A stretch of DNA of 64,000 bases, from NCBI RefSeq assembly GCF_038396675.1, contig NC_088933.1, forward strand, positions 33,585,001-33,649,000, in the 5' to 3' direction. Of this stretch, positions 49,481 to 60,049 are shown in pieces. Numbering within the stretch: position 1 is the first letter of the stretch; the number at the start of each line of letters is the position of its first letter. The notes beneath the pieces are model-generated. The model was given only the letters and a program-made list of their open reading frames with translations, was not told the DNA's origin and searched no databases. The position numbers and the translations under genes were made by a program. Source of the stretch: Hydra vulgaris (Eukaryota; Cnidaria; Hydrozoa; Anthoathecata; Hydridae).

Positions 49481-52400
49481 TTAACGGAGTTCTTGTAATT
49501 CCTCCGAATTAAAAATGTGTTTTTTTGCTAGCAACTTAAATGAGTTTAATGATTTTACCATATTATCTTTTTTAGCTTCTTTTTTTTTTAAATAGTTCCA
49601 TATTTTTGGTCCGCGAAATGCTATTGAACACTCTGTAAACTTGTTTAGTTTCTTAGGCAATTTAAAGAAATTTGATTGGTTTGTTCTGAGGAAATACTTT
49701 TCATTTATATTTTTTTTAAACTTACAATTAAAATTTACTGGAGTTAGGTTATTTGTAAACTTATACATAAAAATTAGGTAATATATTATAAATAATTATA
49801 TTATAAATATATTATTGAATAAATATTTATTTCATAAATATTCATCATTTTCATGTCAAGCATTAAGGGTTTCGTGTGCTCCTTTCTTTTTTTTCCGTAT
49901 ATAATTCTACACGCATGTTTTTGAACACTAAGTATTTTTTTAAGTTTAGTAGTTTGCGTGCTGCCCCATGTAATATTGGCATAACTGAAAAAACAATGAA
50001 TTAAAGAGAAGTAAATTAATTTAAGACATATAATATTAACATAAGGACGAACTCGGTACATCATGCCGATGGCTTTACTAACTTTTGATTGTAAATATTT
50101 AATATGGGAAAGCCAAGATAAATGCTTTCCCATATTAAATATTTACAATCAAAGTCTTCCTGTTTTATTTCTTTATTATTTAAAAAAAGATCTGGTAGTT
50201 TGAGGGGAAGGTTTACTTCTTGCGACTTTTTATAAAATAATGTACACTTTGTTTTTTTTAACGTTTAATGAGAGTTTATTTGCTTGAAACCAATCATTTA
50301 TCTTATTTAATTCAAAGTTCATGTCAGCATAAAGTTGCCTGATACTATAGTTGGAAAGAAAGAGATTTGTATCATCAGCAAACATAATTGGGTTTAATTT
50401 CACTGATGCATTACTTAAGTCGTTTATATAAACTAAGAATAAGAGAGGGTCTAGTATTGATCCTTGGGGTACTCCACAGGGGACTTTAAGAATTCCGTAT
50501 TCTTTTTTATGAACATATTGTGTTCTATCAGTAAGGTAACTTTTAATCCAATTGAAGTCTTTATTAGTTACCCCATAATACTTTACTTTTTCTAACAAGA
50601 TGGAATGATCAACAGTGTCAAAAGCTTTAGTTAGATCAATAAATATACCTAAGGTAAATTTATTTTCATTAAAGCCATTATTTATTTGATCGACTAATTC
50701 AATAATCGCATGTTCAGTTGAAAGATTTTTCTGAAATCCGAATTGTTTTGGATAAAAAAAATTGTTTTTTGTTAAGTGGTCAAAGATTCTATTATAAATT
50801 ACTCGTTCAAATATCTTTGAAAATACAGAAAGCAATGATATAGGCCTGTAGTTAGAAACATTTGCATGATCATTATTTTTATAAACTGGAATTACTTTTC
50901 CGAGTTTAAGTACATTAGGAAATATTCCTTGGCCCAGTGAAAGCTTGACTATATAGAACAATGGTCTACTGATGCTTTTTTTATTTGAAATTAGTATATT
51001 ACTGGGAATACCGTCAAATCCTGATGAATTTTTATTTTTTATCGAAGAAAAAGCCGTTTCAAATTCTTTTAATGTCAAGTCGAAATCATACAACGTTTTA
51101 TCATTTGATGGTGTTAGATAGGTTTTATAAGAATTAACGGGTGTTGTAATTTTGTTAGCTAGATCAAGCCCAACATTTGTGAAATATGTATTAAACACTT
51201 TGGATATTTCTTTAGGACAGAATATATCATTATTATTTATATTGATTCGTTTGGGTAGCGAAGAAGTTTTATTTTTATTTTTTCCTAGTATGCCATTAAT
51301 TACAGCCCATGTTTTTTTAGTATCCAGCTTACAATTAGTAAATTGTTTACTGTAATAATTTTTTTTAGTTTTTTTTAAAAGATCGATATAAAAATAATTG
51401 TATGCTTTATAATTTTTTTCATTAGTTGTGCTTTTATTTTTAAGAAATTTATAATACAGTTTTTGTTTGGTTCTAGAGCATTTAATAAGTGTTTTATCCA
51501 TCCATGGATTAGCAAATGTTTTTGTTTTTATTTTTAATACTTCATTTGGACAAGCTTCATTAAAAATCTCTTGAAATTTGTCTAAAAATAAATTACATGC
51601 TTCATTTGCATTTTGACTTTTATAAACATCACTCCAATTCTCTAAATATAATTTGTTCGTAAGATTGTTTTTACTATGAGTTGAAAGGTTGCGTTTATTT
51701 ATATATAAAATTTTGGGTTGATCATTTGGAATAACTTTAATATTTTTTATGGTAATGTATATTGGGATATGGTCGCTAAGATCCGTCTTAAATATTCCTG
51801 CCTCAAATGATGTTTCTAAGAGATTGTTAATAAAAACATTATCTATTGCAGTTGCAGAAGTTCTATTAACCCGAGTTGGTTTATTAATTACTGACAAAAC
51901 ATTGTACTTATATAACATGTCAAAAAAAGATTTTGTTTTTGGAAATTTCTGGTATGTTAGTGCATTCAAGTTTATATCCCCAAGGATAAATTTTTTTTTT
52001 TTCTCGTTGTTTGTTTTAAAATACTTTTTTCGATAAAGTCTTGAAATGATCTAATTTTACCACTAGGTGGTCGGTACACGCATCCAATTATACTATTTTT
52101 GTTTTTTGCATTAATTACTTCAATAAAAAGACTTTCATTATTGTTATTTGCTACACTTAATTGCTTTTTTATTTTAAATTGATACTTTTTAAGTACGTAA
52201 ACACCCAGTCCTCCGCCTTTTTTATTGCTTCCTCGTGGTTGGCTAATTAGTTTGTAATTTGCCAAACTATAATTCGAATTCAACTCTAGAGGACTTTCTG
52301 AATCATGCCAAGTCTCTGACAGAGATATGACGTCGAACGAGTAATTTATAATAAATAAAAATTCTTTAAACTTTTCAAAATTTTGCCGCATGCTTCTTAT

Positions 52401-52605
52401 GTTTAAGTGTAATATAGAAAATGAGTTTAAATCTTTTTTGATTTTAAATTCATAAGGATCAAAATATGGTGTTTTAATTAAACTCATTTGAGTTTTTTAA
52501 AAAAATATTTAAGTTGTCATCAGAAAGATTGTTTAAAAGATTATCTTTAAAAGGATCATAATTTAATTTTTCAAAATCTAATTGTTCAAACACATTATTC
52601 GCCAT
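49481..52605 (-). pseudogene. LINE ORF2: APE endonuclease and reverse transcriptase
   Basis: Nicks target DNA and reverse-transcribes the element RNA. Start ATG 52605 (MANNVFEQLDFEKLNYDPF). Endonuclease: SFSILHLNIRSM, ISLSETWHDSE, IIGCVYRPPSGK and, after a shift in an A tract at 51980-51990, GDINLNALT (GD.N motif) and DHIPIYITIK. Reverse transcriptase: GFDGIPSNIL, YRPISLLSVFSKIFERVIYN, FGFQKNLSTEHAI, GIFIDLTKAFDTVDHSILL (first Asp), VPCGVPQGSILDPLLFLVYI and MFADDTNLF (catalytic FADD). Tail: KHLSWLSHIKYLQSKVSKAI and AYANITWGS-like FSYANITWGS, ending FRGPKIWNYL near 49600. Breaks: one-base shift near 52490, the A tract near 51985, a shift near 50250, and replacement of the expected 'KYLGV' block by a palindrome at 50084-50153. 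All catalytic motifs are visible. Belongs to the CR1/Jockey group by motif order (inference). Confidence 0.92.
50084..50153. repeat. Perfect 29 bp palindrome inside LINE ORF2, 12 bp loop
   Basis: 50084-50112 and 50125-50153 are exact reverse complements; loop CCAAGATAAATG. On the minus strand the loop and the 50084-50112 arm encode the genuine HLSWLSHIKYLQSK. The other arm occupies the place where related LINEs encode the 'KYLGV..D' block. Confidence 0.95.
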
Positions 52606-52685
52606 TTTTGGTAAAAAAAAGACAAAAGTAAAAAATTTAAATAAGCAAAAAAAAGGTAAATAAATACTCATAAGAAAATAGTATA

Positions 52686-53425
52686 TTAAGGACATAAAAT
52701 ACTTTCCTTTTCTTTCCAATCACGTACGATTAGTTTATCGTACGATATGTATGCAAATTTCCCCGACTCTCTTTCCACTTTCATTTTTTCACGCAAATCT
52801 TTTCGAATAAGGTTTGTTTCCGCGCAGAAGTCCTCGTTAATATATAAATTTTTTCCTTTTAAACTTGAAGATTTTTTGAGGATTGCGATTTTATCCTTGA
52901 AGTCCAATAACTTTAGAACTATAGTCCTCGGGTTTTTAGTGACCGTGTTACCAGTGCGATGCGCTCGCTCAATTTTTATATTTACGAAGCCAAGTTGCTC
53001 TTCAAACAAATTTAGAACCTTTGCCTCACTCACTTCCCAGGTTTCGTTTTCAGCTTCCTCTATTCCGTCAATCCTTAGATTATTTCTTCTTGCTCGGTCC
53101 TCTATTTCTCTTAATTTATTTTTTACATATACAAATTCACTCTTACCTTTTATTTTGTCGTTTGTTTCTTTTTTTTTATCCACGACTGTAATGGCGGTCT
53201 TTATTTTGTTTTCAAAAGTTTCTTCATGGAAATTTAAGCTTATTTTCAACTCTTCAACATCTTTTGATAATAATTTAAAAATACTTCGTTTGTTATTTTT
53301 AAATTTGCGTTAATTATATTTACGAAATTTACTTCTTATCTTTTAAGCATCGCTTCCGTTTTTTTCTCAAATTCGTCCAACATATTCTTGATCATCTTTT
53401 TTATTTCCACGAGAGTAACTGTCAT
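52686..53425 (-). pseudogene. LINE ORF1 (L1-ORF1p-like RNA-binding protein)
   Basis: Would coat the LINE RNA and assist target-primed reverse transcription. From ATG 53425: MTVTLVEIKKMIKNMLDEF, FEKKTEAMLKR, a TAA, then NFVNIINANLKITNEVFL, and after a frameshift near 53255 a long clean frame (187 codons from 53249). This contains a coiled-coil-like Lys/Glu-rich segment, then RARRNNLRIDGIEEAENETW, IKIERAHRTGN, PRTIVLKLLDFKDKIAILKK and NLYINEDFCAETNLIRKDL. Known: 'R..NLRI.GI.E' plus 'IERAHR.G' plus 'PR.I..K...'is the RRM/CTD signature of L1-type ORF1 (Transposase_22). The C terminus KEKESILCP is intact. Only the N-terminal part is broken. Confidence 0.88.
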
Positions 53426-53659
53426 ATTGATTGATTGTTTAATGTATATATATATATTTTATATGTTATCTACCACGTTTATTTACTTTAGCTCTTTTTT
53501 GTGTTATTTGTCTTGCTTTTTTAAATATTTTTTTTCTTCTTTTTATTTTGTTTTATTTCATTTTGGTCGCAATATAACTTTTTTATTTTTTTAATTTGTT
53601 CATTTTATTAAGGTGTCACTCCAATGACTAGTTTTTAACTATAATGAGTGACACCAAAC

Positions 53660-55060
53660 CTAATTTTGTGAAATTATACGTCACTTCGTAATTATTTCAT
53701 TTTTATGGTTAAATAAATGGATTAAAAAAAAATGTTATAAAATATGTATAAATGTTTGAAATGTGTCAGAAATACACATTTCATTCTATATATACAATGG
53801 TTTCCTTTACGCAAATCCAAGGCCGACGGTTTTTGAAGTAGGAGGGCACAATTGTCAGTCTCTAAAGAAATATCCTATGTATCTAGAAACTTTAAAAAAA
53901 TAATAATAAAAAAAGGTCGTTTAGAAAAAAAGTCTATGGCACGCACCCCTGGCGTTTCGGCCCTGAAATCAGAATTAAAGTTTTTTTTTATATATAAAAC
54001 TGGCTTATAAGCAAATTTTATTGAAAATATTTCCAGAATTTTCTACAAAATGTCGAAATTTTTTCAAAACTCTTATTTAGACTTTAAATATTTAGTGACA
54101 GACTTATTTAATTTTTAGTGGGGTGGAGAGAGAGAATGTTGATACAAAAAATACGCCATACTCCGATTCCCCCCACCTCTATGTTTTCATCATTATTATT
54201 ATTGTGAAAGAATTTTATTTTTACCAACAAAATTATTTTTGTTAGGATATTGATAAAAACAGTATGTGTTCAAAAATCATTTACAAAGTTAACATATGGA
54301 TCTAAATTGATTTCTGATCATGATGCAATTTTCACGAAAGTCGGGATCGTTTGTTGAATTTTTTCAATTTGATAAAATAAAATAAAAGTAACTTTATTAA
54401 CGTTATTTAAATGTATCGTATATATGCGCATATAGGTTATTTAAATGTATGCATACTATGCATACATTTAATTAACCTATCTGTGCATACCTACGCCGTA
54501 AATTTATGCAATGTACTCTGTATATATGGAACTGGTCAATATATGTAAAGGCTTTGAGATTAGACAAGAACTTAAACAAGACAATTGAACAACAAAAAAA
54601 GTTATAAGAGAGGGTTTCAAAAAAAACTTCAAAGCGTAGATAAATGCGCAGTTTTGAAATATTAAAAAAAATATTTTCTTAAGATTTAAAAAAATGCTCT
54701 ATTGCTTTATATTTTTACATAACTAACCAGTTATTAGCTTTATAGTAGTTTTAAAAATGTTAAAACGCAATGTTTCAAAATGCATTTTAATGTCTTCGAA
54801 ACTACTAATAAAAATTTAAAAGCCACTTTGTTTTTATTTTTGCTTTGTTTTATATTTGTGTTATACTTGATAACAAGGGTATTTATATTTCCTTAAAATT
54901 TTCTTTTGGTTTTTTATATTTATTTACGGAAGTTTTATTCTCATTCTATCATTCTGAGCTTATATTATTTATTTTTTTATTTTTTATTTTTTGTTCTTTT
55001 TATTACATTATAAATAAACATTTCGTTACAATATTTAAAATACAAATATATAATAATAAA
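53660..55060. other. AT-rich non-coding stretch
   Basis: No supported gene. GCACGCACCCCTGGCGTTTC near 53940 may be a transposon end. Holds the palindrome at 54432-54480. Confidence 0.45.
54432..54480. repeat. 24 bp palindrome, 1 bp loop, one mismatch
   Basis: ATAGGTTATTTAAATGTATG, CATA then C, then the mirrored arm 54457-54480. Confidence 0.9.
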
Positions 55061-55185
<125 letters not shown>

Positions 55186-55467
55186 ATCGTTATTAAATAA
55201 TAAAAGAACGCGGGAACTCGTAGAAGACCATACGGTCTTGTCGTCGAGTACCGCTAAGAAATGATCGTGTTAAAATTTATAAGATATTTACAAGATAAAA
55301 AATAAGTTAACGAAGTAAGAAACTTAAAATATTCCGTTACAAATACAAGATACATTATTTTATATTACAGTTGTTAATGATGCATATATAATTTTTATAA
55401 ATCAATAGTTAAATAGGGGGTAAAAAGGAAGATCACTAAAAAAAATATATATATTAAAAGTATATTG

Positions 55468-55985
55468 TTACATCGTCGATTGTAAAAAAGAGTTCTTTAA
55501 GCTTTTGTTTAAAAGAAAAGTAGTTACTTTGATGAATAAAATCCTTAGAAAATTTTTTAAAACTATATTATTCCATAAGAATGGTCCGCGATAATCAATA
55601 CAAAATTTAAAAAGATTTGTTTGAAAAATGGGCTGCTTAATAAAATTATCATTCCGCAAAATATATTTATTTTTATCTTTCGATGAATACAAATTATGGA
55701 AAGAAATAGGGGATGAATTGGTTTTACATTTAAACATAAAACAAAGAATATTAAAAATGTTAAGCTCATATGTATTAAAAACTTTCATTTCAAATAATAG
55801 AGGGTTGGCCTGAGTATAACGGTCTTTAAAATATATGAGACGTGCTACATGCTTCTGCTGACAATAAAGAGGTTTAAGTTTAATTTTCTTTGCACTACCC
55901 CAAGCAATGTTTGCATAGTTTATGTGACAATAAATAAATGAGTGATGTAATTGTACTAAAGTACTTTTATTTAAAACATTTCTTG
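55468..55985 (-). pseudogene. CR1-like LINE ORF2 C-terminal fragment
   Basis: Minus-strand reading from about 55985: LVQLHHSFIYCHINYANIAW, GSAKKIKLKPLYCQQKHVAR, LIYFKDRYTQANPLLFEMKV, FNTYELNIFNILCFMFKCKT, KYILRNDNFIKQPIFQTNLF and DYRGPFLWNNIVLKNF, ending near 55468. It is open for nearly its whole length, unlike most remnants here, and corresponds to the post-reverse-transcriptase tail of the LINE at 49.5-53.6 kb (compare FRGPKIWNYL) but is a different lineage. 5'-truncated: the reverse transcriptase is missing and sequence near 56034 begins a hAT-like element. Confidence 0.85.
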
Positions 55986-56250
55986 CATTTAATTTTATTT
56001 AAAACATTTAAACTTGTGTTTTCTCGCAGTGCCGTAGCAAGCATAAACGACGCTCGGTGCGAGACTGAAATTTGGCGCCAAATATTTTTTGATTTAAAAA
56101 ATTATTAACTGAAAAATTTAAAAGCCTCGTTTTCATAAATCATTGAAGCTCTTATTTTATTATTATTTTAATAAAAATATTCAAGTTTTTAATTTTATAA
56201 TAATATAAAAAGATATTATAATTGCTGTATTGAAGAACATTTTTTCTTTT

Positions 56251-56460
56251 AGGGATCAGCCATAAATTATGCAACGCTAGTTTTATTTAAAAAAATAGAA
56301 GTAGGAGATCATTTGCTCTTTTGCACAGCGATTTTAATTGAACTTAAAGGGATATTTTTATTTTTGATTTAATTAAAGACTTTGATAGGGAAAACTTTTT
56401 ATCTTTTTCGTTTCGTCTATTAGTTAAATTTAGCGTTATGTAATTTATGGACATATAAGG
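56251..56460. mobile_element. MITE, about 210 bp
   Basis: Imperfect inverted ends: AGGGATCAGCCATAAATTAT then GCAACGCTA at left; the right end read inward contains GTCCATAAATTACATAACGC. Same general type as 38138-38351. Confidence 0.65.
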
Positions 56461-56699
56461 AATTACCTCCAAGTGTGAAAAAAGCTCTCTCAAAGAAAGA
56501 TACAAAAACAGTTTAGAAAGTTAATTCATCAAGGCCTAAAGAAAACATTATTGTTTGCTATTGCTTTGGAGCCAAGGGTTCTATGTTAAAAGGTTATTTT
56601 GAAAGAAAAGTTCACACAGATTCCCCCTCCCCCCCCTCCCTAAAAAAAAACAAAACAGTAATAATAATAATAAAAAAAGGTCAAGCTAATTTTTATTTT

Positions 56700-57090
56700 T
56701 ATTAAACACCAATAATAACAATTGTTCAATATCTTTCAAATATCATTTTAAGTTTACTCTTGGCCATCAGTGATGCCAAATCATAACATCTTCATAATTA
56801 AGTGAGCTTGTCAGTGTTGATTCAATTGTTGATGACAAACAAACTTGATAATCTGTCTCTGCCTATTGAAGACCTTTAGTAGTTTTTTATTATATTCAAC
56901 TTAATAAAACTCTTTTCACAAGGTGCAACTGTCACTCGTAGTGTCAAAAATATCCTCAGACAGATAAGCAGGTATACAGCTTTCAAAGAATATTTATGAG
57001 CTAGCTGTAAAAAATCAAGTGGATTGGCACTTTCTAAATTATCCATTAAAGGTTCTGCTTGAATTATGATTTTTGTATTCAATTTTTTGA
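56700..57090 (-). pseudogene. hAT transposase C-terminal fragment
   Basis: Minus strand: MDNLESANPLDFLQLAHKYS, LICLRIFLTLRVTVAPCEKS, FIKLNIIKNY, stop, then TDYQVCLSSTIESTLTSSLN and YEDVM. Known: 'LRI.LTL.VTVA.CE.SF.KL..IKNY' is the hAT dimerisation motif, close to 46083-46757 but a separate lineage (Cys-Glu kept). Truncated upstream. Confidence 0.8.
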
Positions 57091-57303
57091 CATGTCACTA
57101 AAAAGAAAAATTTCCGTTCAAAAATTATGAAATATTTATATTTTTTATATCAATATTTCAAAACTACTAGTTTAAAAAAGTTTTACGCAGAAAAAAACCT
57201 ACATGTTTAACACCAAAAATACCAAAAAAACAACGCTTTACAATCAAGTTTTTTTCTAATACAATGAGAATAATAATGAAATTTAAAGTTTTTAAAGTTT
57301 GAA

Positions 57304-57599
57304 TTTCGTTATGGGAGAGGGTATTAGAAAGTGTCATCAATTATCCTATGGGAAAGGGAGTGGTTTGGCACAGTGTGGCGTGACACATTTTTTTTAAATT
57401 TAAAATCTTATCAAAGCAAAATTAGTGAACTTTTAGCAAAAAATTGCAAACTCAAAGATATATTTTGTTTGAAAACAATGTCACGTCACATATAAGAGTA
57501 GGTGAGGGTTGATAAAAATATTACCTGGGGGAAAGGGTGTCTTAAATAAGGCCTAAAAATGTGTCACGTATTATTTAAACAGCCCCTTATGTGTATATA
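57304..57599. mobile_element. Possible MITE
   Basis: CGTGACACATTTTTT near 57376 and, on the other strand, ACGTGACACATTTTTAGG near 57565; right end read inward TAAGGGGCTGTTTAAATAAT. The left end is eroded. Confidence 0.45.
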
Positions 57600-57744
57600 A
57601 ATATTTTTACAAAAAATAAACTGTTAAAACGAATAATCTTTTGTATTTTCGTTTCTTTTAATCAAAAATTTTGTAACGTGAAACATTTCTAAAAATGGAA
57701 ATGATTTTATGTCTTCCCCCTATCCATTTGTGTCCACCACTGGT

Positions 57745-58050
57745 TGCTGCTATACTATTTATACTCATTTGATGCATGCATGCATTTCTGCTGAAATATA
57801 ATACATTGTATTATATTATCTGCTAACCTACCAGTGAGCTTGCAATGAGCTAGTTATAGCATCAAATTTAGTGTAATTAGAACTCCTTTAGTATGGCTGG
57901 TTAATTTGAAAATGAGTGACGTCACGTTAACTCAATTAAGCCAATAACGTTATCTTTCTTTTTTAAGAAATCCATCCAACCTCCCTCGATAAATATTCAA
58001 TTATCAAAATGGGAAAGACAGAGTGGAGTGAAAGGTTGAGCGTGACATTT
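57745..58050. other. Non-coding stretch
   Basis: GATGCATGCATGCA near 57772; nothing else recognised. Confidence 0.4.
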
Positions 58051-58056
58051 CGGAAC

Positions 58057-58698
58057 GGTGGGGCATAACGGCACAGTTATACAAAAAGCTTTTTTTTTTT
58101 ATTTTTTTTTGATAAAAACTTTTTTTTTTTCATTATAAAAATGAAAAATAAAAAACTGTAATGAATTTTTTTATAAGTACCAAATGAAGAACTAAATTTT
58201 TGTATTTTTTTATGCGATACAGCAACAAAAAGTATATCTTGTACTAATGGTAATTCGTTTTACAAATAAAAAGTGGGAGTTTCTTTAACATTATATTTTT
58301 ATTATTTTCTTTTAGAATCTGGTTTTAAAAAATTACCTGTTGAAGTTTTTTGATTACTATTAATTTTATTAAAGTGATTTTTGTGTATCATATTGGGGCA
58401 GCATATTATTTTTATAATTAACTATATTACTACATTTGTATCTAGCTATTTATAATGTTTGTTTTATTTTTATGCTGAAACATTATAAACGTTATTTAAA
58501 AAAGTTAAATATTTCCTTATTTTATTTTTTATGACTTTTTTTTGGAGTATGGGCGTGTAGTTTATGCAGTTATGTGATTTTTTGTGAGCGAAATGTTCGA
58601 ACATGTTCAAATAATAGATAGCGGACATTTTTTCATTTTTTAGAACTTTGCAACCAAAGAATAAATGGTAGTCTTTAACTGTCTCGTTTTACCCCACC
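58057..58698. mobile_element. MITE or DNA element, about 640 bp
   Basis: Left end GGTGGGGCATAACGGCACAG, right end read inward GGTGGGGTAAAACGAGACAG: 20 bases with four differences, both continuing TTA. The interior is T-rich and non-coding. The target duplication is unclear. Confidence 0.75.
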
Positions 58699-58699
58699 T

Positions 58700-59270
58700 A
58701 CTTGCAAAAAAAAGAGAAAATTTTGCTCATCTAGAGTTTTGTTACTTAGGTTGCCGTAGTTTTTTGTATAGACTTTGTAAATGAAAACATTGTTTACAAA
58801 AACAGCTCTGCATTATTAAAATAACACAGCTATGAGTTGTTTGAGGTAGTTGTGCATTTTTTGACAAAACAGTTTTTCATCGTATAATAATATGGTTCTG
58901 CAACGTTTAAGTTCTGCATAACTTGAGAATTTTGGAATTAATTGAAATTTATTTTGGAATTGAGTAGCTCCAGTTGTTTTCATGATTGTCTTATTTCATT
59001 TTTTATTGCTGTACCGTATCGGTTTAGAAAATTATTTGATATATTAAGATATATTATTTTTTGTAAAGAATAACTCCATCATTTTTTATTTTCATTCTCT
59101 ATAGCTTAAGAGCATAAACCAGCTTTGTTTATGAACATTGGTCTGCTTTGTTTATTAATACAAACTTTTTGTTTTAAAAAAAAGCTATTAACTGTGTATA
59201 TATGTCGGTCTTTTAACAATTTGTTGAACTCGAGTAGTCTAAAGCTTAAGTTAACTATTTAAAAATAAAT
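58700..59270. other. AT-rich non-coding stretch
   Basis: No gene or clear repeat seen. Confidence 0.5.
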
Positions 59271-60049
59271 TTTCCTTGTATAATATAATACCTTGTTTAA
59301 GGTGGTACAACACCAAATAATTAAAAAATGAAATAAACCTCCAAAATAAAAATGCTTTTAAATACAGTTTACTAAAATGATTTAATTAAAAAAAAGCACA
59401 AAAAAAAAATGTAAAAAAATTGGCATTAGGACCATAATGGCGGAAAAAATATCAAAAAATGCGTTTTTAAACTAAATTTCAAAACATAATATCTAAGGCT
59501 ATCCATCATCATATGACCTGAAATTTTGTACACTTACTCTAAACACTTTATTAAACATTTTATTCCATTTAACAGAAAATTTTTTAAATACCAAAGTAAA
59601 TGATGATGAGCTATGTAAATTTTCCTCATATTTTATTAATTTTTTGACGTTTTAGAGAGATCTGACTAAAAAAAAAAAAAACTACTGATCATTAAAAAAA
59701 ATCCATCTTTTAAATAAATTTTATAGGTATTTCGAGCAAGTACTGAAAATTTCAGATCAAATGAACAATGCTAACTCAAGAAACTGTGTTTTGAAGTTTA
59801 AGCAAAAACGAAAAAACGCGAACTGAGATAAACAGCATTGAAAAATTCTTGATATATTATTTACAATATTAATTTAAAATTCTCCTGAAACATAACTGTC
59901 ATTACATTCTTTTGCTTTCTCCTCATCTAGGTGACCTTTTTTAAATGGCTCTAAGAGTCTTTCTTCTTTTTTTTCCCTTTTCTGATGACTTGCACCTCAT
60001 TTGACTAATCCTTTTTTTATTTTTCGAAGTCGCTGAAATATTTAATACC

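Larger units (their letters stand above)
49481..53640 (-). mobile_element. Nearly complete two-ORF LINE (CR1/L2-like)
   Basis: ORF1 (53425-52686) and ORF2 (52605-49481) in order on the minus strand, 80 bases apart, with endonuclease, reverse transcriptase and a C-terminal tail. The 5' end is probably near 53640, where a 10 bp hairpin (GGTGTCACTC / GAGTGACACC, 53613-53656) lies. The 3' end is not defined; TTAAGGTGGTATTG (rc 49275-49288) in the 3' flank may belong to another element. Frameshifts interrupt both ORFs, so it is inactive as read, though some breaks are in homopolymers and could be sequence errors. Confidence 0.9.
56034..57742 (-). mobile_element. Probable hAT element(s), boundaries uncertain
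   Basis: The left side has CAGTGCCGTAGCAAGCATAA at 56034; the right side read inward from 57742 is CAGTGGTGGACACAAATGG, matching the terminus at 43442. A hAT coding remnant lies between. The two ends differ, so two elements may be overlapped here. Smaller MITEs are nested inside. Confidence 0.45.

Noticed and set aside
52747-53313. 188-codon plus-strand frame
   Set aside because: Antisense shadow of the LINE ORF1, which has clear family motifs on the minus strand.
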